Below are positions 1 to 8,430 of a stretch of DNA of 60,960 bases, piece by piece. Under the pieces are notes generated by a model, which had not been told where the DNA came from, made no database searches, and worked only from the letters and a program-made list of their open reading frames with translations. How positions within the stretch are numbered: position 1 is the first letter of the stretch; each line of letters opens with the position of its first letter. The stretch is taken from NCBI GenBank assembly GCA_003225175.1, contig QIBA01000053.1:1-60960 (forward strand), written 5' to 3'. The translations under genes and the position numbers were made by a program. Source of the DNA: Acidobacteriota bacterium. GTDB lineage: Bacteria > Acidobacteriota > Terriglobia > Terriglobales > Acidobacteriaceae.

Positions 1-2
1 CC

Positions 3-827
3 GATTACCTTTACGACGGAGCAGATGCTGTTGAGGAACTAGACGGTGTTGGAACGGTGGTCGCGCGATACTCGCAGGGGTTGAATATTGATGAACCGTT
101 CGGTATGCAGAGGTCGGGGCTCACAAGCTTCTTCAACGGAGATGGTCTTGGTTCCGTCACGTCGCTGACGAACGCCACTGGATCACTAGCGCAGACTTAC
201 ACGTTTGATTCGTTCGGCAAACAAACCGCCTCGGACGGCCTGCTCACTAATCCATTTCGTTTTACGGGACGGGACTTCGATTCAGAAACAGCATTGCTCT
301 ACCTGCGTGCCCGCTATTTAGACTCTGCGAATGGAAGATTCCTGAGAGAAGATCCTGTGTATATCTGGTCGAGAATCCCCAGCGAATTGAATGCCTACAC
401 CTACGCGCGGAATAGGCCTATCTCACTCGTTGACCCATTGGGGCAGGAAACAGGTGCAACGATGGTTCAGCTCTGGGGAACTCCGCCGAAGGTGAATCCT
501 ACCGGCAGCCTGAACCTGTACGGTCATTGGTGTGGTCCAGGTGGCTGGGGCACGGTTGTCGACGAATTAGATGGCTTCTGCAATGAGCACGACAATTGCT
601 ATAAGGTTGCTGGTGTCAGTTGGGAAAACAATGTTGGCAAGCCGCTATCACCCTCGCAAACCTGTGCACTCAAGCAATGTGACGCTGCTTTATGCGGTCA
701 CCTGTTCGCCTACCGGCCTACAACGCGGTACCAGCGCATTCTTGTCCCTGCAATGGAAGTGTTTTTCGAATGTATCCCAGGATACGGTAAACATGAATTC
801 ATCAAACAAATCTTTAGTAGCTTCTAG
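3..827 (+). CDS. RHS polymorphic toxin, C-terminal part, with phospholipase A2-like tip (5' end outside window)
   Basis: The frame is open from the window edge, so only the C-terminal part is present. The first ~145 residues are RHS core: tyrosine-rich repeats, then YLRARYLDSANGRFLREDP and NAYTYARNRP...VDPLG, the hallmark that closes the RHS shell before a variable toxin. The ~126 residues after PLGQ contain YGHWCGPGG followed by VDELDGFCNEHDNCY. This matches the Ca-binding loop (YGCxCGxGG) and the active-site helix (D-x-CC-x-x-HD-x-CY) of secreted phospholipase A2. The presumed catalytic His-Asp pair is encoded at 588-593. Further cysteines (CALKQCDAALC) fit a disulfide-rich PLA2 fold. Expected role, by inference: a delivered toxin that hydrolyses membrane phospholipids of competitors. 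The 3' end overlaps the likely immunity gene. The RHS call is firm; the PLA2 call rests on motifs only. Confidence 0.88.
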   Translation, partial: DYLYDGADAVEELDGVGTVVARYSQGLNIDEPFGMQRSGLTSFFNGDGLGSVTSLTNATGSLAQTYTFDSFGKQTASDGLLTNPFRFTGRDFDSETALLYLRARYLDSANGRFLREDPVYIWSRIPSELNAYTYARNRPISLVDPLGQETGATMVQLWGTPPKVNPTGSLNLYGHWCGPGGWGTVVDELDGFCNEHDNCYKVAGVSWENNVGKPLSPSQTCALKQCDAALCGHLFAYRPTTRYQRILVPAMEVFFECIPGYGKHEFIKQIFSSF

Positions 828-1164
828 CACGATCGCGGTCGGAATAGTTGCGGCGCTCTGGAACTTCAGTCGCATGTTTTCTGCGTGGGTTGTGGCGCCG
901 CAAAAAGAGGTCGTTGGATCTCACATAATGTTCCTTTTCACGGGAGTCGTGCCGATTATTGGCGTAACGGCTGGCATATTCCGAAAACGATGGGGTGCTT
1001 GGACTCTCCTCTTGGCTCCAATATTTTCGTCAGTCGGATTTCTGTTTCTCAAAGATCTCGACACTGGCTTTCTTGTCTACTTTGTTGCGGTCTACTACAT
1101 CCCAATATTATTGTCCGGCTTAGGATTCTTGTACTTAACTCGGAAATCCGCAGTTGCAGCATAA
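793..1164 (+). CDS. Probable membrane immunity protein for the RHS-PLA2 toxin
   Basis: A 123-residue protein starting at ATG 793, inside the last 35 bases of the toxin gene in another frame. A longer reading from 571 is possible, but its extra N-terminus is only the shadow of the toxin. It has four hydrophobic segments (near AVGIVAALWNF, IMFLFTGVVPIIGV, WTLLLAPIFSSVGFLF and LVYFVAVYYIPILLSG) and short charged loops, so it is an integral membrane protein. I do not recognise the family. Immunity is inferred from position: polymorphic toxins normally have the immunity gene immediately downstream, and a membrane-resident partner would suit a toxin that attacks phospholipids. Translational coupling to the toxin is likely from the overlap. 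Confidence 0.7.
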   Translation: MNSSNKSLVASSTIAVGIVAALWNFSRMFSAWVVAPQKEVVGSHIMFLFTGVVPIIGVTAGIFRKRWGAWTLLLAPIFSSVGFLFLKDLDTGFLVYFVAVYYIPILLSGLGFLYLTRKSAVAA

Positions 1165-1204
1165 ATAGAATGCGCGGTCTTTGAAAACGACAAGTGTGCT
1201 GGCG

Positions 1205-1400
1205 CAAACGACACACCGCGGAGGCCGGCGTACTTCGGTAACGGACCAGAATGGGAAGCAGACGACGTATGCTTACGACGACGCTGACCGGCTCACGTCG
1301 GTCACCGACGCGGCCCACCACGTGACCCAGTACGCCTACGACGAGAAAGCAACCTCACTAGCATCACCTTTCCCAACAACCACGCGACCAGAACCGGCTT
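1205..1400 (+). pseudogene. Orphan RHS repeat fragment, frameshifted
   Basis: About 45 residues read as canonical RHS/YD repeats (RRTSVTDQNGKQTTYAYDDADRLTSVTD, then QYAYDE). The frame is then lost: the repeat continues in another frame as ESNLTSITFPNNHAT. There is no start or end of a gene. It lies directly behind the putative immunity gene, where displaced RHS modules usually sit. This is a relic of an older toxin cassette or of recombination between RHS copies, and is not a functional gene. Confidence 0.7.
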
Positions 1401-1494
1401 CGCCCATCGGCTATCTGCGCCGATCAGCCGCAACACTGGCGTCTGCAAATCGCGATTTAACGTCAGATTTCGTTGCGGGAGGGCCAGCTCATGC

Positions 1495-2214
1495 CTATAG
1501 AAGGGGCATAAAGAGGATGGAATTGTGGATGATCCAGACGTGCAGCATGTACTGGAAGGGCAGAAAGATGACCAGATAAGCCATTGTGCCCAGCGTGAGT
1601 CCTACCTTTTGCGGCAGTCGAAAGCCGAATAGGAAGTAGCTGAAGCCCAGAATCAGGGGTAGCAGCGTGATGAAAATGGTCCCGAAATGGAGCATTCCGA
1701 CGGTGTAGCTGGGCAGGTCGTGGGGAAATTTTGCGGCGGCAAAGAGAAAATAAGCGAGCGCTGTGCCCTGAATGATGACCAGAAAGCGCAGTAAATAGAC
1801 GAATGGAAGATGTTCTTCGGAGATTCCGAAGGTGATCCAGAGGACCAATAGCGTCACTGCGGCGGTGGTCCACCAGGTAAGAGCGCCGGGTGCACCGGCG
1901 GAAATCAGCACGGTTGGCACGGAAAAATGAATTGGACCCCAGACCTGAGGGGCGCGTGCAACGGATCCTTCAAGCCCCAAAACGCCGTGCCAAAAACGGA
2001 AAACGTGGAACCAGAGCTCTCCAACGTAGCGTAATGAGCACAACCAGGCGGCGGTAATCGCTAAAACCAACGACGAAATCACGCAAAAATCGCGCGCAGT
2101 GAAGCGCAAACGTGCGAATGCGCGATGCGGAGTAATGATTCCGCCGCGCCAACCGCGCCGTCGAATATCGAAAAGCTGCGCCTCCGTGAGCGCCGAGGAT
2201 GTGGTTGCGCTCAT
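1495..2214 (-). CDS. Multi-pass membrane protein at the end of the polysaccharide operon
   Basis: A 239-residue protein with a ~45-residue hydrophilic N-terminus and about five membrane segments (near CVISSLVLAITAAWL, TAAVTLLVLWITFG, LLRFLVIIQGTALAYF, GTIFITLLPLILGFSYF and TMAYLVIFLPFQYML). It begins two bases before the preceding YaiO-like gene ends (start 2214, stop 2215-2217), so it is the last gene of the minus-strand operon. I do not recognise a family. By context it could be an accessory membrane subunit for polymer synthesis or export. The helix count is by eye. Confidence 0.75.
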   Translation of the reverse strand: MSATTSSALTEAQLFDIRRRGWRGGIITPHRAFARLRFTARDFCVISSLVLAITAAWLCSLRYVGELWFHVFRFWHGVLGLEGSVARAPQVWGPIHFSVPTVLISAGAPGALTWWTTAAVTLLVLWITFGISEEHLPFVYLLRFLVIIQGTALAYFLFAAAKFPHDLPSYTVGMLHFGTIFITLLPLILGFSYFLFGFRLPQKVGLTLGTMAYLVIFLPFQYMLHVWIIHNSILFMPLL

Positions 2215-3063
2215 TTAGAAGTCCACGAAGAGGCCTACGGTGCCTCCGTTGCGGCGGAAGAACGGCGTGTTTTCGTGATTAAAGATGATGTTCACGCCCC
2301 ATCCTGGACCTATCCACTGACGCCAGGAGCCGGAATACTGGCGGAATGCGAAATCCTGGAGCGCGGTTTGTGGGCCTACAATGAGGTATCCTTCGCGTCC
2401 CAATTCGGCACGGACAGTGATGTAGTGCTCTTTTTCGTGTCCTTGAGTGATGGCTAAGTACTCGGAAAAGTCGAGTAAGTTGCCGGGATTCGCCTTAACA
2501 AAGTTCACTCCACCCTGCGCGGTGATCGCCCATTTGGTGTAGTAAGTGAAGGCGGGACCATAACGATAGTCGTGATTTACCTGCTTGGACTTGTCGTACC
2601 CGAACACTCCGGTAAGCACTAGCTGCTTATTACTCAGAAATTTGCGGCTAATGCTGCTGTCTATACGCAGTTTTGGAAGAAAGAATCCGCCTACGCTGGT
2701 GCCGGCATGCACATCTGCGAACCAGTTTTCGGAGATATCGCGCACCAGCCCGGCGCCGTAATACCATCCAGTATCGCCGTAACGATTCAGCCTCGAGGCT
2801 TCGCCGTTCAGCGTGTTCCTGCCTCCGGAAGCGACAATGCGCACATAAGCGTCACGCCAGGGAACATACGGACGGGGATACATGTCGCTGTATCCCCCGC
2901 CAAACTCAATGTAACCGGGTCCATCGAGGGTGGATCGGATGCCTCCCAATCCGGGAACGCTGGCCCCCTGCGCCGCAGGAGTACCCGTATCCTGCGCCAT
3001 GAGTGCCGAAAAAGGAAGCAGGCACAGGCTAATCGTGAGGATAAAGATCGTTTTTACAGTCAT
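2215..3063 (-). CDS. YaiO-like outer membrane beta-barrel protein
   Basis: About 282 residues from ATG 3063; a TTG at 3075 is the alternative start. It has a signal peptide (TIFILTISLCLLPFSALMAQ), a short linker and a C-terminal body of alternating aromatic strands (DTGWYYGAGLVRDI, YDKSKQVNHDYRYGP, ITVRAELGREGYLIV) that ends in the terminal Phe expected of an outer membrane barrel (GLFVDF). The pattern resembles the YaiO family, which is often found beside exopolysaccharide genes. Likely location is the outer membrane, possibly as an export or anchoring partner of the polymer made by the upstream GT2 enzyme. The barrel is clear; the family name is from memory of the motif style. Confidence 0.75.
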   Translation of the reverse strand: MTVKTIFILTISLCLLPFSALMAQDTGTPAAQGASVPGLGGIRSTLDGPGYIEFGGGYSDMYPRPYVPWRDAYVRIVASGGRNTLNGEASRLNRYGDTGWYYGAGLVRDISENWFADVHAGTSVGGFFLPKLRIDSSISRKFLSNKQLVLTGVFGYDKSKQVNHDYRYGPAFTYYTKWAITAQGGVNFVKANPGNLLDFSEYLAITQGHEKEHYITVRAELGREGYLIVGPQTALQDFAFRQYSGSWRQWIGPGWGVNIIFNHENTPFFRRNGGTVGLFVDF

Positions 3064-3078
3064 GCGAAGCCCCAAGTC

Positions 3079-4986
3079 TCAGTATCCCGCCTGAGGATTC
3101 GTATTGCCCGTCTGCCGTTCGCTGATTGAAATGCTTAGATTCCTGCAATTCTTCGCAGCCACGATCCAATAACCATCCTGATCGTGAATGTCTGCTGAGC
3201 CTTTTGTGACGCGTGGCTCGCCGTATGTCGAATCGGGAAAAATCCACGCTTCGTGTTCCAGCGTGCGTGGGTGAGCCGCCGAGAGCACAGAATTCCTGCC
3301 TCGATGCTGGATGGACCACGCAACCTCCTGGCGCTGGTTCAGGAAATTCGCGATCTGCGACATGGTGTACCAGCGAAAGCGTCCGTCGCTCGCGAGCTCG
3401 CGCGTGTGCTGAAACCAGGTTTGCAACGTTTCTATGTAGCGCGTTGCGCCGAGTGGATGTGAGTAAACGAGCCGAACCTCGTGCTCGCGGGAGGTAAAAT
3501 CCGCCACGTTCACCAGCCAATTTTGGACAGCGGCCTCGGAGACCGATCCCATGTGCATCTCCTCCAGGCTGGCTTCAGTTCCAAAATGGAGAATGGGGAA
3601 TGCCCAGATCTTCTCTCCATCGCGTCCGTTATCGCGATAAACCCGGGTTGGACCCATTCCCGAATCGCCGGCAAAGTAATAAGCAACGACGTTGTGCTTC
3701 TCTAACCAGCGCGTAACCCACGCCGGTTGGTTCCCGAGTGGCGCGGAATATTCGTGTACCGCACGCCCAGCGCTCTCTTCAATGGTCTTTTTGTTGAGCT
3801 CCAGATACTGCTCGAATGAGTCCTGGTTGGAATCGGAGAGGTTTCGTCCGAAATAGTTGTGAATCCAACCGCCGTGACTGCCCACTTCATCGCCATGATC
3901 AATCAGGAACTGTACCCATGAGCGTGCTTCTCCATTTGTCTGCAGGTCGAGACCTTTCCCATCATGAAACTCGTCGACATCCGGACCGGCAGTGAAATCG
4001 GCAGAGAATGGCCCATTATCGAAGATTCCGGCCTTGCGCAGCATCGCCAACGGCTTGAGGGCGGAGGCCGCATCGATGTGCCAGTTCATCACAACGCCAC
4101 CAATTCCATCGGGAACGTTCGCCAGGTGCGGCATGTGCAGCATGTCTTCCGCAAAGTAGTGAAGGAACGAATGCAGCAACATTCCGTCTGTGCGCGTGGT
4201 GAGATATCCCAGCGGCAGGTTCACGAAGAGCACTCGTCCGGCGCCATGCTCTTTCTCGCCGGCGACCAGGCCGTTGCTTGTCTGTAACAGCGTCTTACCC
4301 TGATATTCGCCAGCTGTCTGGAAGCTTGGATACTCAAGTTCTCCGTACAGATATCCCACGAGAACCTGGCGATCATCCACCGAATGCGATCCAATGTGCA
4401 TGGCTACGCGCTTTAGAGGCGAAGACTGTCGCCGCTCTTTGAGAGCAGCGTAAGCTCCGGGAGGGATCCCAAGATCTTCCATAGCCTTCGTGCTGCCCCA
4501 CACGTTTCCGGAGACAATGCTGTTAGTGCCAAAACGGTCGTAGAGCGCATAATCAACACCGGCCAGATCTGACAGTCGTGAACTTCGTGTCGAGTAACGG
4601 TCACGCAGATCCCAGGTGCAGGCGTCATACACCAGCATCAGGTCCCCGCCCTTTTCGACATAACTGTGCAGGGCTCCAACCAGCGCATCGTTGGCTTCTC
4701 GATGGATTTGATCGGGAACGATCAACCCGGCGGCTTTCATCTGGAACATCGGATCAAGCAACGCCGAATCCCGCACTACCTGCAGATGAAATCCTTCTTC
4801 CTCGGCAGCATCGAGCCAGACCTGTACCTGAATGTCCCTGTCGTTTACCGAATCGGGAAGCAAAAGAAAAATCGTGTCTGCAGAGCCGGGTGCGACTGCC
4901 TGGTTGCGATACACGACAGCCGCCGTGCACGTGAGGAGCACCATGGCGACTGCGATCGTGAGCTTGGGCTTGAACATGGCCGTCAT
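3079..4986 (-). CDS. Large exported NodB-like polysaccharide deacetylase with N-terminal gatekeeper-like domain
   Basis: A 635-residue protein with an N-terminal membrane anchor or signal (LTIAVAMVLLTCTAAVVY). Residues ~35-270 resemble a Rossmann-like glutamine-amidotransferase/ThuA fold (VDQIHREANDALVGALHSYVEKGGDLMLVYD). Residues ~290-540 look like a NodB deacetylase: GGVVMNWHIDA carries the presumed metal Asp, and EVGSHGGWIHNY the His pair. The C-terminal ~80 residues are beta-rich. The role is probably to trim N-acetyl groups from the extruded polymer in the periplasm, as PelA/PgaB-type enzymes do. The start overlaps the upstream stop by four bases (ATGA). The deacetylase assignment is motif-based; the N-terminal fold is less certain. 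Confidence 0.72.
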   Translation of the reverse strand: MTAMFKPKLTIAVAMVLLTCTAAVVYRNQAVAPGSADTIFLLLPDSVNDRDIQVQVWLDAAEEEGFHLQVVRDSALLDPMFQMKAAGLIVPDQIHREANDALVGALHSYVEKGGDLMLVYDACTWDLRDRYSTRSSRLSDLAGVDYALYDRFGTNSIVSGNVWGSTKAMEDLGIPPGAYAALKERRQSSPLKRVAMHIGSHSVDDRQVLVGYLYGELEYPSFQTAGEYQGKTLLQTSNGLVAGEKEHGAGRVLFVNLPLGYLTTRTDGMLLHSFLHYFAEDMLHMPHLANVPDGIGGVVMNWHIDAASALKPLAMLRKAGIFDNGPFSADFTAGPDVDEFHDGKGLDLQTNGEARSWVQFLIDHGDEVGSHGGWIHNYFGRNLSDSNQDSFEQYLELNKKTIEESAGRAVHEYSAPLGNQPAWVTRWLEKHNVVAYYFAGDSGMGPTRVYRDNGRDGEKIWAFPILHFGTEASLEEMHMGSVSEAAVQNWLVNVADFTSREHEVRLVYSHPLGATRYIETLQTWFQHTRELASDGRFRWYTMSQIANFLNQRQEVAWSIQHRGRNSVLSAAHPRTLEHEAWIFPDSTYGEPRVTKGSADIHDQDGYWIVAAKNCRNLSISISERQTGNTNPQAGY

Positions 4987-5999
4987 GGAGCGCTGGTCAC
5001 CTCAGAACAGGCACTGGGATTTGACTTCTCTGCCTCTTGCAAATGCGCTTGCACGGCCTGGAACGCGGATTCTTCGAGCACGTTCCAATTCGTGCTGTAC
5101 CGCAACGGCTCCGAGCGTGAGAGCCAGCAGGCGGCGCTGGCATCGTCATGAAACTTCAGCGCGGCCATAGCCACCAGCCCCCACGGATGCGGATCAACTT
5201 TCTTGTCGAGCCACTCGCTGGCGTAGCGATTTCTCCATCGATCCCACGCTTCCCGAGATTGCACATCAGACTCCATCGGGAGATCGGCCAGCCAGGGATA
5301 TACCTGGGCGACAACATCCGGATAGAACGCTGATCTGCTCTTCTGGATAGATGGTCGAAACCACTCCGCGTGTTTGTTCCAGAACACCCGCTTGATATTT
5401 AAATTGAGCTTCTCTGCTTCCGCGTGTGTTTTGTCCGCGTCCGCTGCGTTACCGAAGCGTTGCTGCGCCCGCGCGATCGCCCTCAGCGCGGAGTAAACCT
5501 CGATGTTGTCCATGAAGAGAGCTACATGGTTGCTACCGGAGATATGGTAGACGCCGAGGCGGCTATTCCTAAGACGATCCAAACTCTCGCGGGCCTTGCG
5601 AACGCTCTGCTGCCAGTCTGCTGGAATTCCCGAATCCGGAGCGTTCGTATAAAGAAGTTGTAACCAAAGTGAGAGCATGGAGTCGTCGGCATCTGCTGCA
5701 GCGCAGAGCTTCCAATCGCTGCCGGGCTTACGGCAGTAGCGGCCAAAGCCGCCGTGCTTGTCCTGTCGGGGAAGCAGCCACTCGATCCACTGCCGAACCG
5801 GCTGGCGCACATCGAGTTCTGCTTCCTGCGCCAGCAGCAAAGCTTTGGTGGCGAAGTATGGCTCGATGTAGTCGCCATGATGGTGCAGCGAGATTGCACC
5901 ATCCGGCAGCTGATAGCCGTTAGGATTGAACTCTCGCGCCGTGGTGCTTGAGCACAGAGCGAGTGAAGTAACGAACAACAGCAGGATTGTGCCGCGCAT
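4983..5999 (-). CDS. Exported alpha/alpha-toroid protein, glycosidase-like
   Basis: 338 residues with a signal peptide (ILLLFVTSLALCSSTTA). The body is helical hairpins rich in Trp (WIEWLLPRQDKHGGFGRY, ADADDSMLSLWLQLLY, WNKHAEWF, VYPWLADLP, HPWGLVAMAALKF), typical of the six-hairpin glycosidase superfamily. The ADADDSML stretch resembles the acidic site of GH8-like enzymes. It sits directly between the bactofilin-like gene and the deacetylase gene, overlapping the latter, so a role in cutting or editing the nascent polysaccharide in the periplasm is plausible. I cannot name a GH family with confidence, and catalytic competence is unproven. Confidence 0.68.
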   Translation of the reverse strand: MRGTILLLFVTSLALCSSTTAREFNPNGYQLPDGAISLHHHGDYIEPYFATKALLLAQEAELDVRQPVRQWIEWLLPRQDKHGGFGRYCRKPGSDWKLCAAADADDSMLSLWLQLLYTNAPDSGIPADWQQSVRKARESLDRLRNSRLGVYHISGSNHVALFMDNIEVYSALRAIARAQQRFGNAADADKTHAEAEKLNLNIKRVFWNKHAEWFRPSIQKSRSAFYPDVVAQVYPWLADLPMESDVQSREAWDRWRNRYASEWLDKKVDPHPWGLVAMAALKFHDDASAACWLSRSEPLRYSTNWNVLEESAFQAVQAHLQEAEKSNPSACSEVTSAP

Positions 6000-7037
6000 T
6001 CAGTCTCCCACGCGGCCTTCGACTTGTGCCCAAACTGTGCCGTGAAGCACTGCGCCAGGAGCAAGATGAATGACGGGAGCGCTGACTGTCGTGGGCGTTC
6101 CGGGGAGTCCAATCTGTACGCCGGAAGCAATGACTACTTCGCGTTCGGCGATGATTGGTCCTTTCACAAAGCATCCAGTGGAGATGTGAATCCGCTTCGT
6201 GCTCACCACACTGCCGTGGACCTCAGCTCGCCCTTTCAAGATGACTTCGCCGTTGGCTTTGACGCTTCCGAACACAGATGCGCCCTCCTCGACGTCAACG
6301 CTTCCAGTGGCTACGACGTCTCCGCGATGCTGATCAGGGATGTGCATCGCGCCACGAATGCGCGTGCGTCCCAGACCGCTCTGCGCCAGCCTTGCGTATG
6401 CGGCGTATTCTTCTCTCACGCTGAGCGTTGCTGCTTCCTTTGAGCTGTAGATCACTGGAGCGTAAACGCGTTCAAAGCTGCATCCGGGGGAGAGGGTGAG
6501 CGATTTGGTGGAAGATGCGCGCCCATACAATCTGCAGTTTCTGCCGACATGCAGAGCTGATTCAGCATGAATCCAGCGCAGAATCTGCGTCTCATCACCT
6601 AAAACTATTTCGTCGTCGCTAAGTAGAGCGCGAAAGATGCTCCGCGTTCCACCCCGGACGTTTCCACGAGAATAGAAATCCCCGATGGAGTGATATTCAA
6701 GTGGGAGTTCTACAGGTCCAGCACACACGACGGGTGTGGTCGTGTGTTGTGGAGCGGTCCAGCCTCCCGATTTGCCAACTAAAAGCACCTGACCAAATGG
6801 GGAGTCGACAAACTGACTCTTGCCCTGCTGTGCACATTGATCCAGCAGCGCTTGCAGGGGTATACAGCGACTCCGGAGTGATGACGCGAAACTGGAGATC
6901 CTGCCATCGTCTTTGCGGGTGATGAGTGGACCGGCGTCGCGCTTGTGCATCAATTCGCGGAGAGCAGGTGCGAGCGGCACCATGAGCAGGGCGCCGGTGG
7001 AAGTCGCCAGTGCGAGAGGAGCGAGGACCGAAATCAC
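6000..7037 (-). CDS. Bactofilin-like (polymer-forming) protein with N-terminal membrane segment
   Basis: 345 residues. The C-terminal ~120 residues are a run of short right-handed beta-helix turns (DVVATGSVDVEEGASVFGSV, GEVILKGRAEVHGSVVS, TGCFVKGPIIAEREVVI) like bactofilins, cytoskeletal polymers that can scaffold envelope synthesis machines. Unlike ordinary short bactofilins it has a hydrophobic N-terminus (LAPLALATSTGALLMVPLAP) and ~200 extra residues, part of which (SIGDFYSRGNVRGG, VLGDETQILRWIHAESALHV) are also repeat-like. The gene overlaps the GT2 stop (ATGA) and abuts the next gene. Likely a membrane-bound scaffold for the synthase; this role is inferred. Confidence 0.75.
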   Translation of the reverse strand: MISVLAPLALATSTGALLMVPLAPALRELMHKRDAGPLITRKDDGRISSFASSLRSRCIPLQALLDQCAQQGKSQFVDSPFGQVLLVGKSGGWTAPQHTTTPVVCAGPVELPLEYHSIGDFYSRGNVRGGTRSIFRALLSDDEIVLGDETQILRWIHAESALHVGRNCRLYGRASSTKSLTLSPGCSFERVYAPVIYSSKEAATLSVREEYAAYARLAQSGLGRTRIRGAMHIPDQHRGDVVATGSVDVEEGASVFGSVKANGEVILKGRAEVHGSVVSTKRIHISTGCFVKGPIIAEREVVIASGVQIGLPGTPTTVSAPVIHLAPGAVLHGTVWAQVEGRVGD

Positions 7038-8293
7038 GCAGACTTCTCCAATACGACCGGCGCCACACGCGAGCGCTCCGTTTTATGCCATACCATCTCT
7101 TGTCCGCGAATAGAGGCAGCGAATTGCTGCCACGCCGCCCGCGAAACGCAGATTGCGCTTACGGTGAATCCGAGAAAAGTGAGTGGCAATAGCTGAATAC
7201 GCGCTCGTGATCCATCAAGCCGAGCGGCTGCCGCAATCTCGAAGAATGCCGCGAAGTTTCCCAATGTGGTAAATGCTGCCAGACCGAGCACTGCAATGCT
7301 TCCGCCGACTGGAGCGCCCAGATAGAAGAGGACAATTGCCAACAGCCAGCCCAGCAGTAACACTGGAGCCATCATGTACACGCCCAGGAGTAGCAGGCCA
7401 TCAAGTCGTTCCCACCAACTTACGTTACGACTGCGCAGCAAGGCAGCGGAGTAGCCGACCATCGCCTGGTTGTGTCCTTTAGCCCAACGCATGATCTGGC
7501 GCACGCGAACCGGCCATCGTTCCGGCACTTCTTCGTAGCACTCAGCGCGGTTTTCGTAGACCGTTTTCCAACCCGCGAGCAGCATTCGATAGGTGAGATC
7601 GGTGTCTTCGGCGAGGGTGTTCTCATTCCATCCGCCGATCTCATCGAGGGCCGACTTGCGAATGCCTGCCACGGTTCCGCCGTATTGAGGAACGAAGTGC
7701 AGGTTCATGCGCGCCTGTTGATCCACTTGATATCCGCCGGAGCGTTCCAGATCAAGAATTCGCGTCAGCAATTTCTTTCCGACATTCAGCGGCACTACTC
7801 GCCCCATGACGCTTCCCACTTCGGGATCAAAGAAGGGTGCTACCAATTGTCTGATCAGCGCCTTGCCGGGAACGTAGTCGGCGTCGAATACGAGCATGAT
7901 CTCCGTATTTACATACGCCATTGCGTCTTTGAGAGCTGCGGCCTTGCCGGGCTTTCCGCCGCTTCGGTGGAAGGGGGTAATGCGTCCGGGATAGCGGACC
8001 ACGTAGCTGTCGATGATTTCTCGAGTGCCGTCGATGGAACGATCGTTCACCGGCACAATCGCAAGTTTGTCTGCCGGATAATCCACTTCCAGCAGCGCGG
8101 AAAGAATGTCGGCAACGACGGCTTCTTCGTTGTGTGCGGCGATTAATACAGTGACTGGAGGCCAGTCGGCGGTATCAACATCGACATACGGATGACGTTG
8201 TTGACCAATGAGTCGGTTGACCGTAAAGCAGTAGTGCCGGATCGTGTAAATACAGATCAGCACGACAACTGCTGTGAATAGCTCCAGTAACAT
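7034..8293 (-). CDS. Processive family 2 glycosyltransferase (PgaC/hyaluronan-synthase-like)
   Basis: 419 residues from ATG 8293, which has a strong GGAGG just upstream; an in-frame upstream start at 8347 lacks one. Layout: N-terminal membrane helix, cytoplasmic GT-A domain with the nucleotide site VTVLIAAHNEE, DxD-type VFDADYVPG, acceptor or catalytic AEDTDLTYRM and the QxxRW-like QIMRWAKGHNQ, then three C-terminal membrane helices (residues ~305-400). These are the marks of inverting synthases that extrude beta-linked polymers through their own membrane pore. Given WecB upstream, the sugar donor may be UDP-ManNAc or UDP-GlcNAc; this is inference. Confidence 0.9.
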   Translation of the reverse strand: MLLELFTAVVVLICIYTIRHYCFTVNRLIGQQRHPYVDVDTADWPPVTVLIAAHNEEAVVADILSALLEVDYPADKLAIVPVNDRSIDGTREIIDSYVVRYPGRITPFHRSGGKPGKAAALKDAMAYVNTEIMLVFDADYVPGKALIRQLVAPFFDPEVGSVMGRVVPLNVGKKLLTRILDLERSGGYQVDQQARMNLHFVPQYGGTVAGIRKSALDEIGGWNENTLAEDTDLTYRMLLAGWKTVYENRAECYEEVPERWPVRVRQIMRWAKGHNQAMVGYSAALLRSRNVSWWERLDGLLLLGVYMMAPVLLLGWLLAIVLFYLGAPVGGSIAVLGLAAFTTLGNFAAFFEIAAAARLDGSRARIQLLPLTFLGFTVSAICVSRAAWQQFAASIRGQEMVWHKTERSRVAPVVLEKSA

Positions 8294-8430
8294 CTTCCCT
8301 CCCGGGTGGCTCCGTGGACGTCGTGTCAGAAGCCATCGGTCGGGCAAACTTGATGAACGCGCATGCTAAGGCCCATAACCCAATGAGTTCGTCGCTTTGA
8401 TTTTTCTGCTGCTTCAACTTTCGATGCGGC

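Noticed and set aside
571-792. Upstream extension of the immunity-like frame
   Set aside because: Overlaps the toxin gene in another frame and is composition-wise a shadow; the ATG at 793 fits better.
2125-2457. Plus-strand open frame opposite the YaiO-like gene
   Set aside because: Antisense shadow of two minus-strand genes that abut; no independent support.
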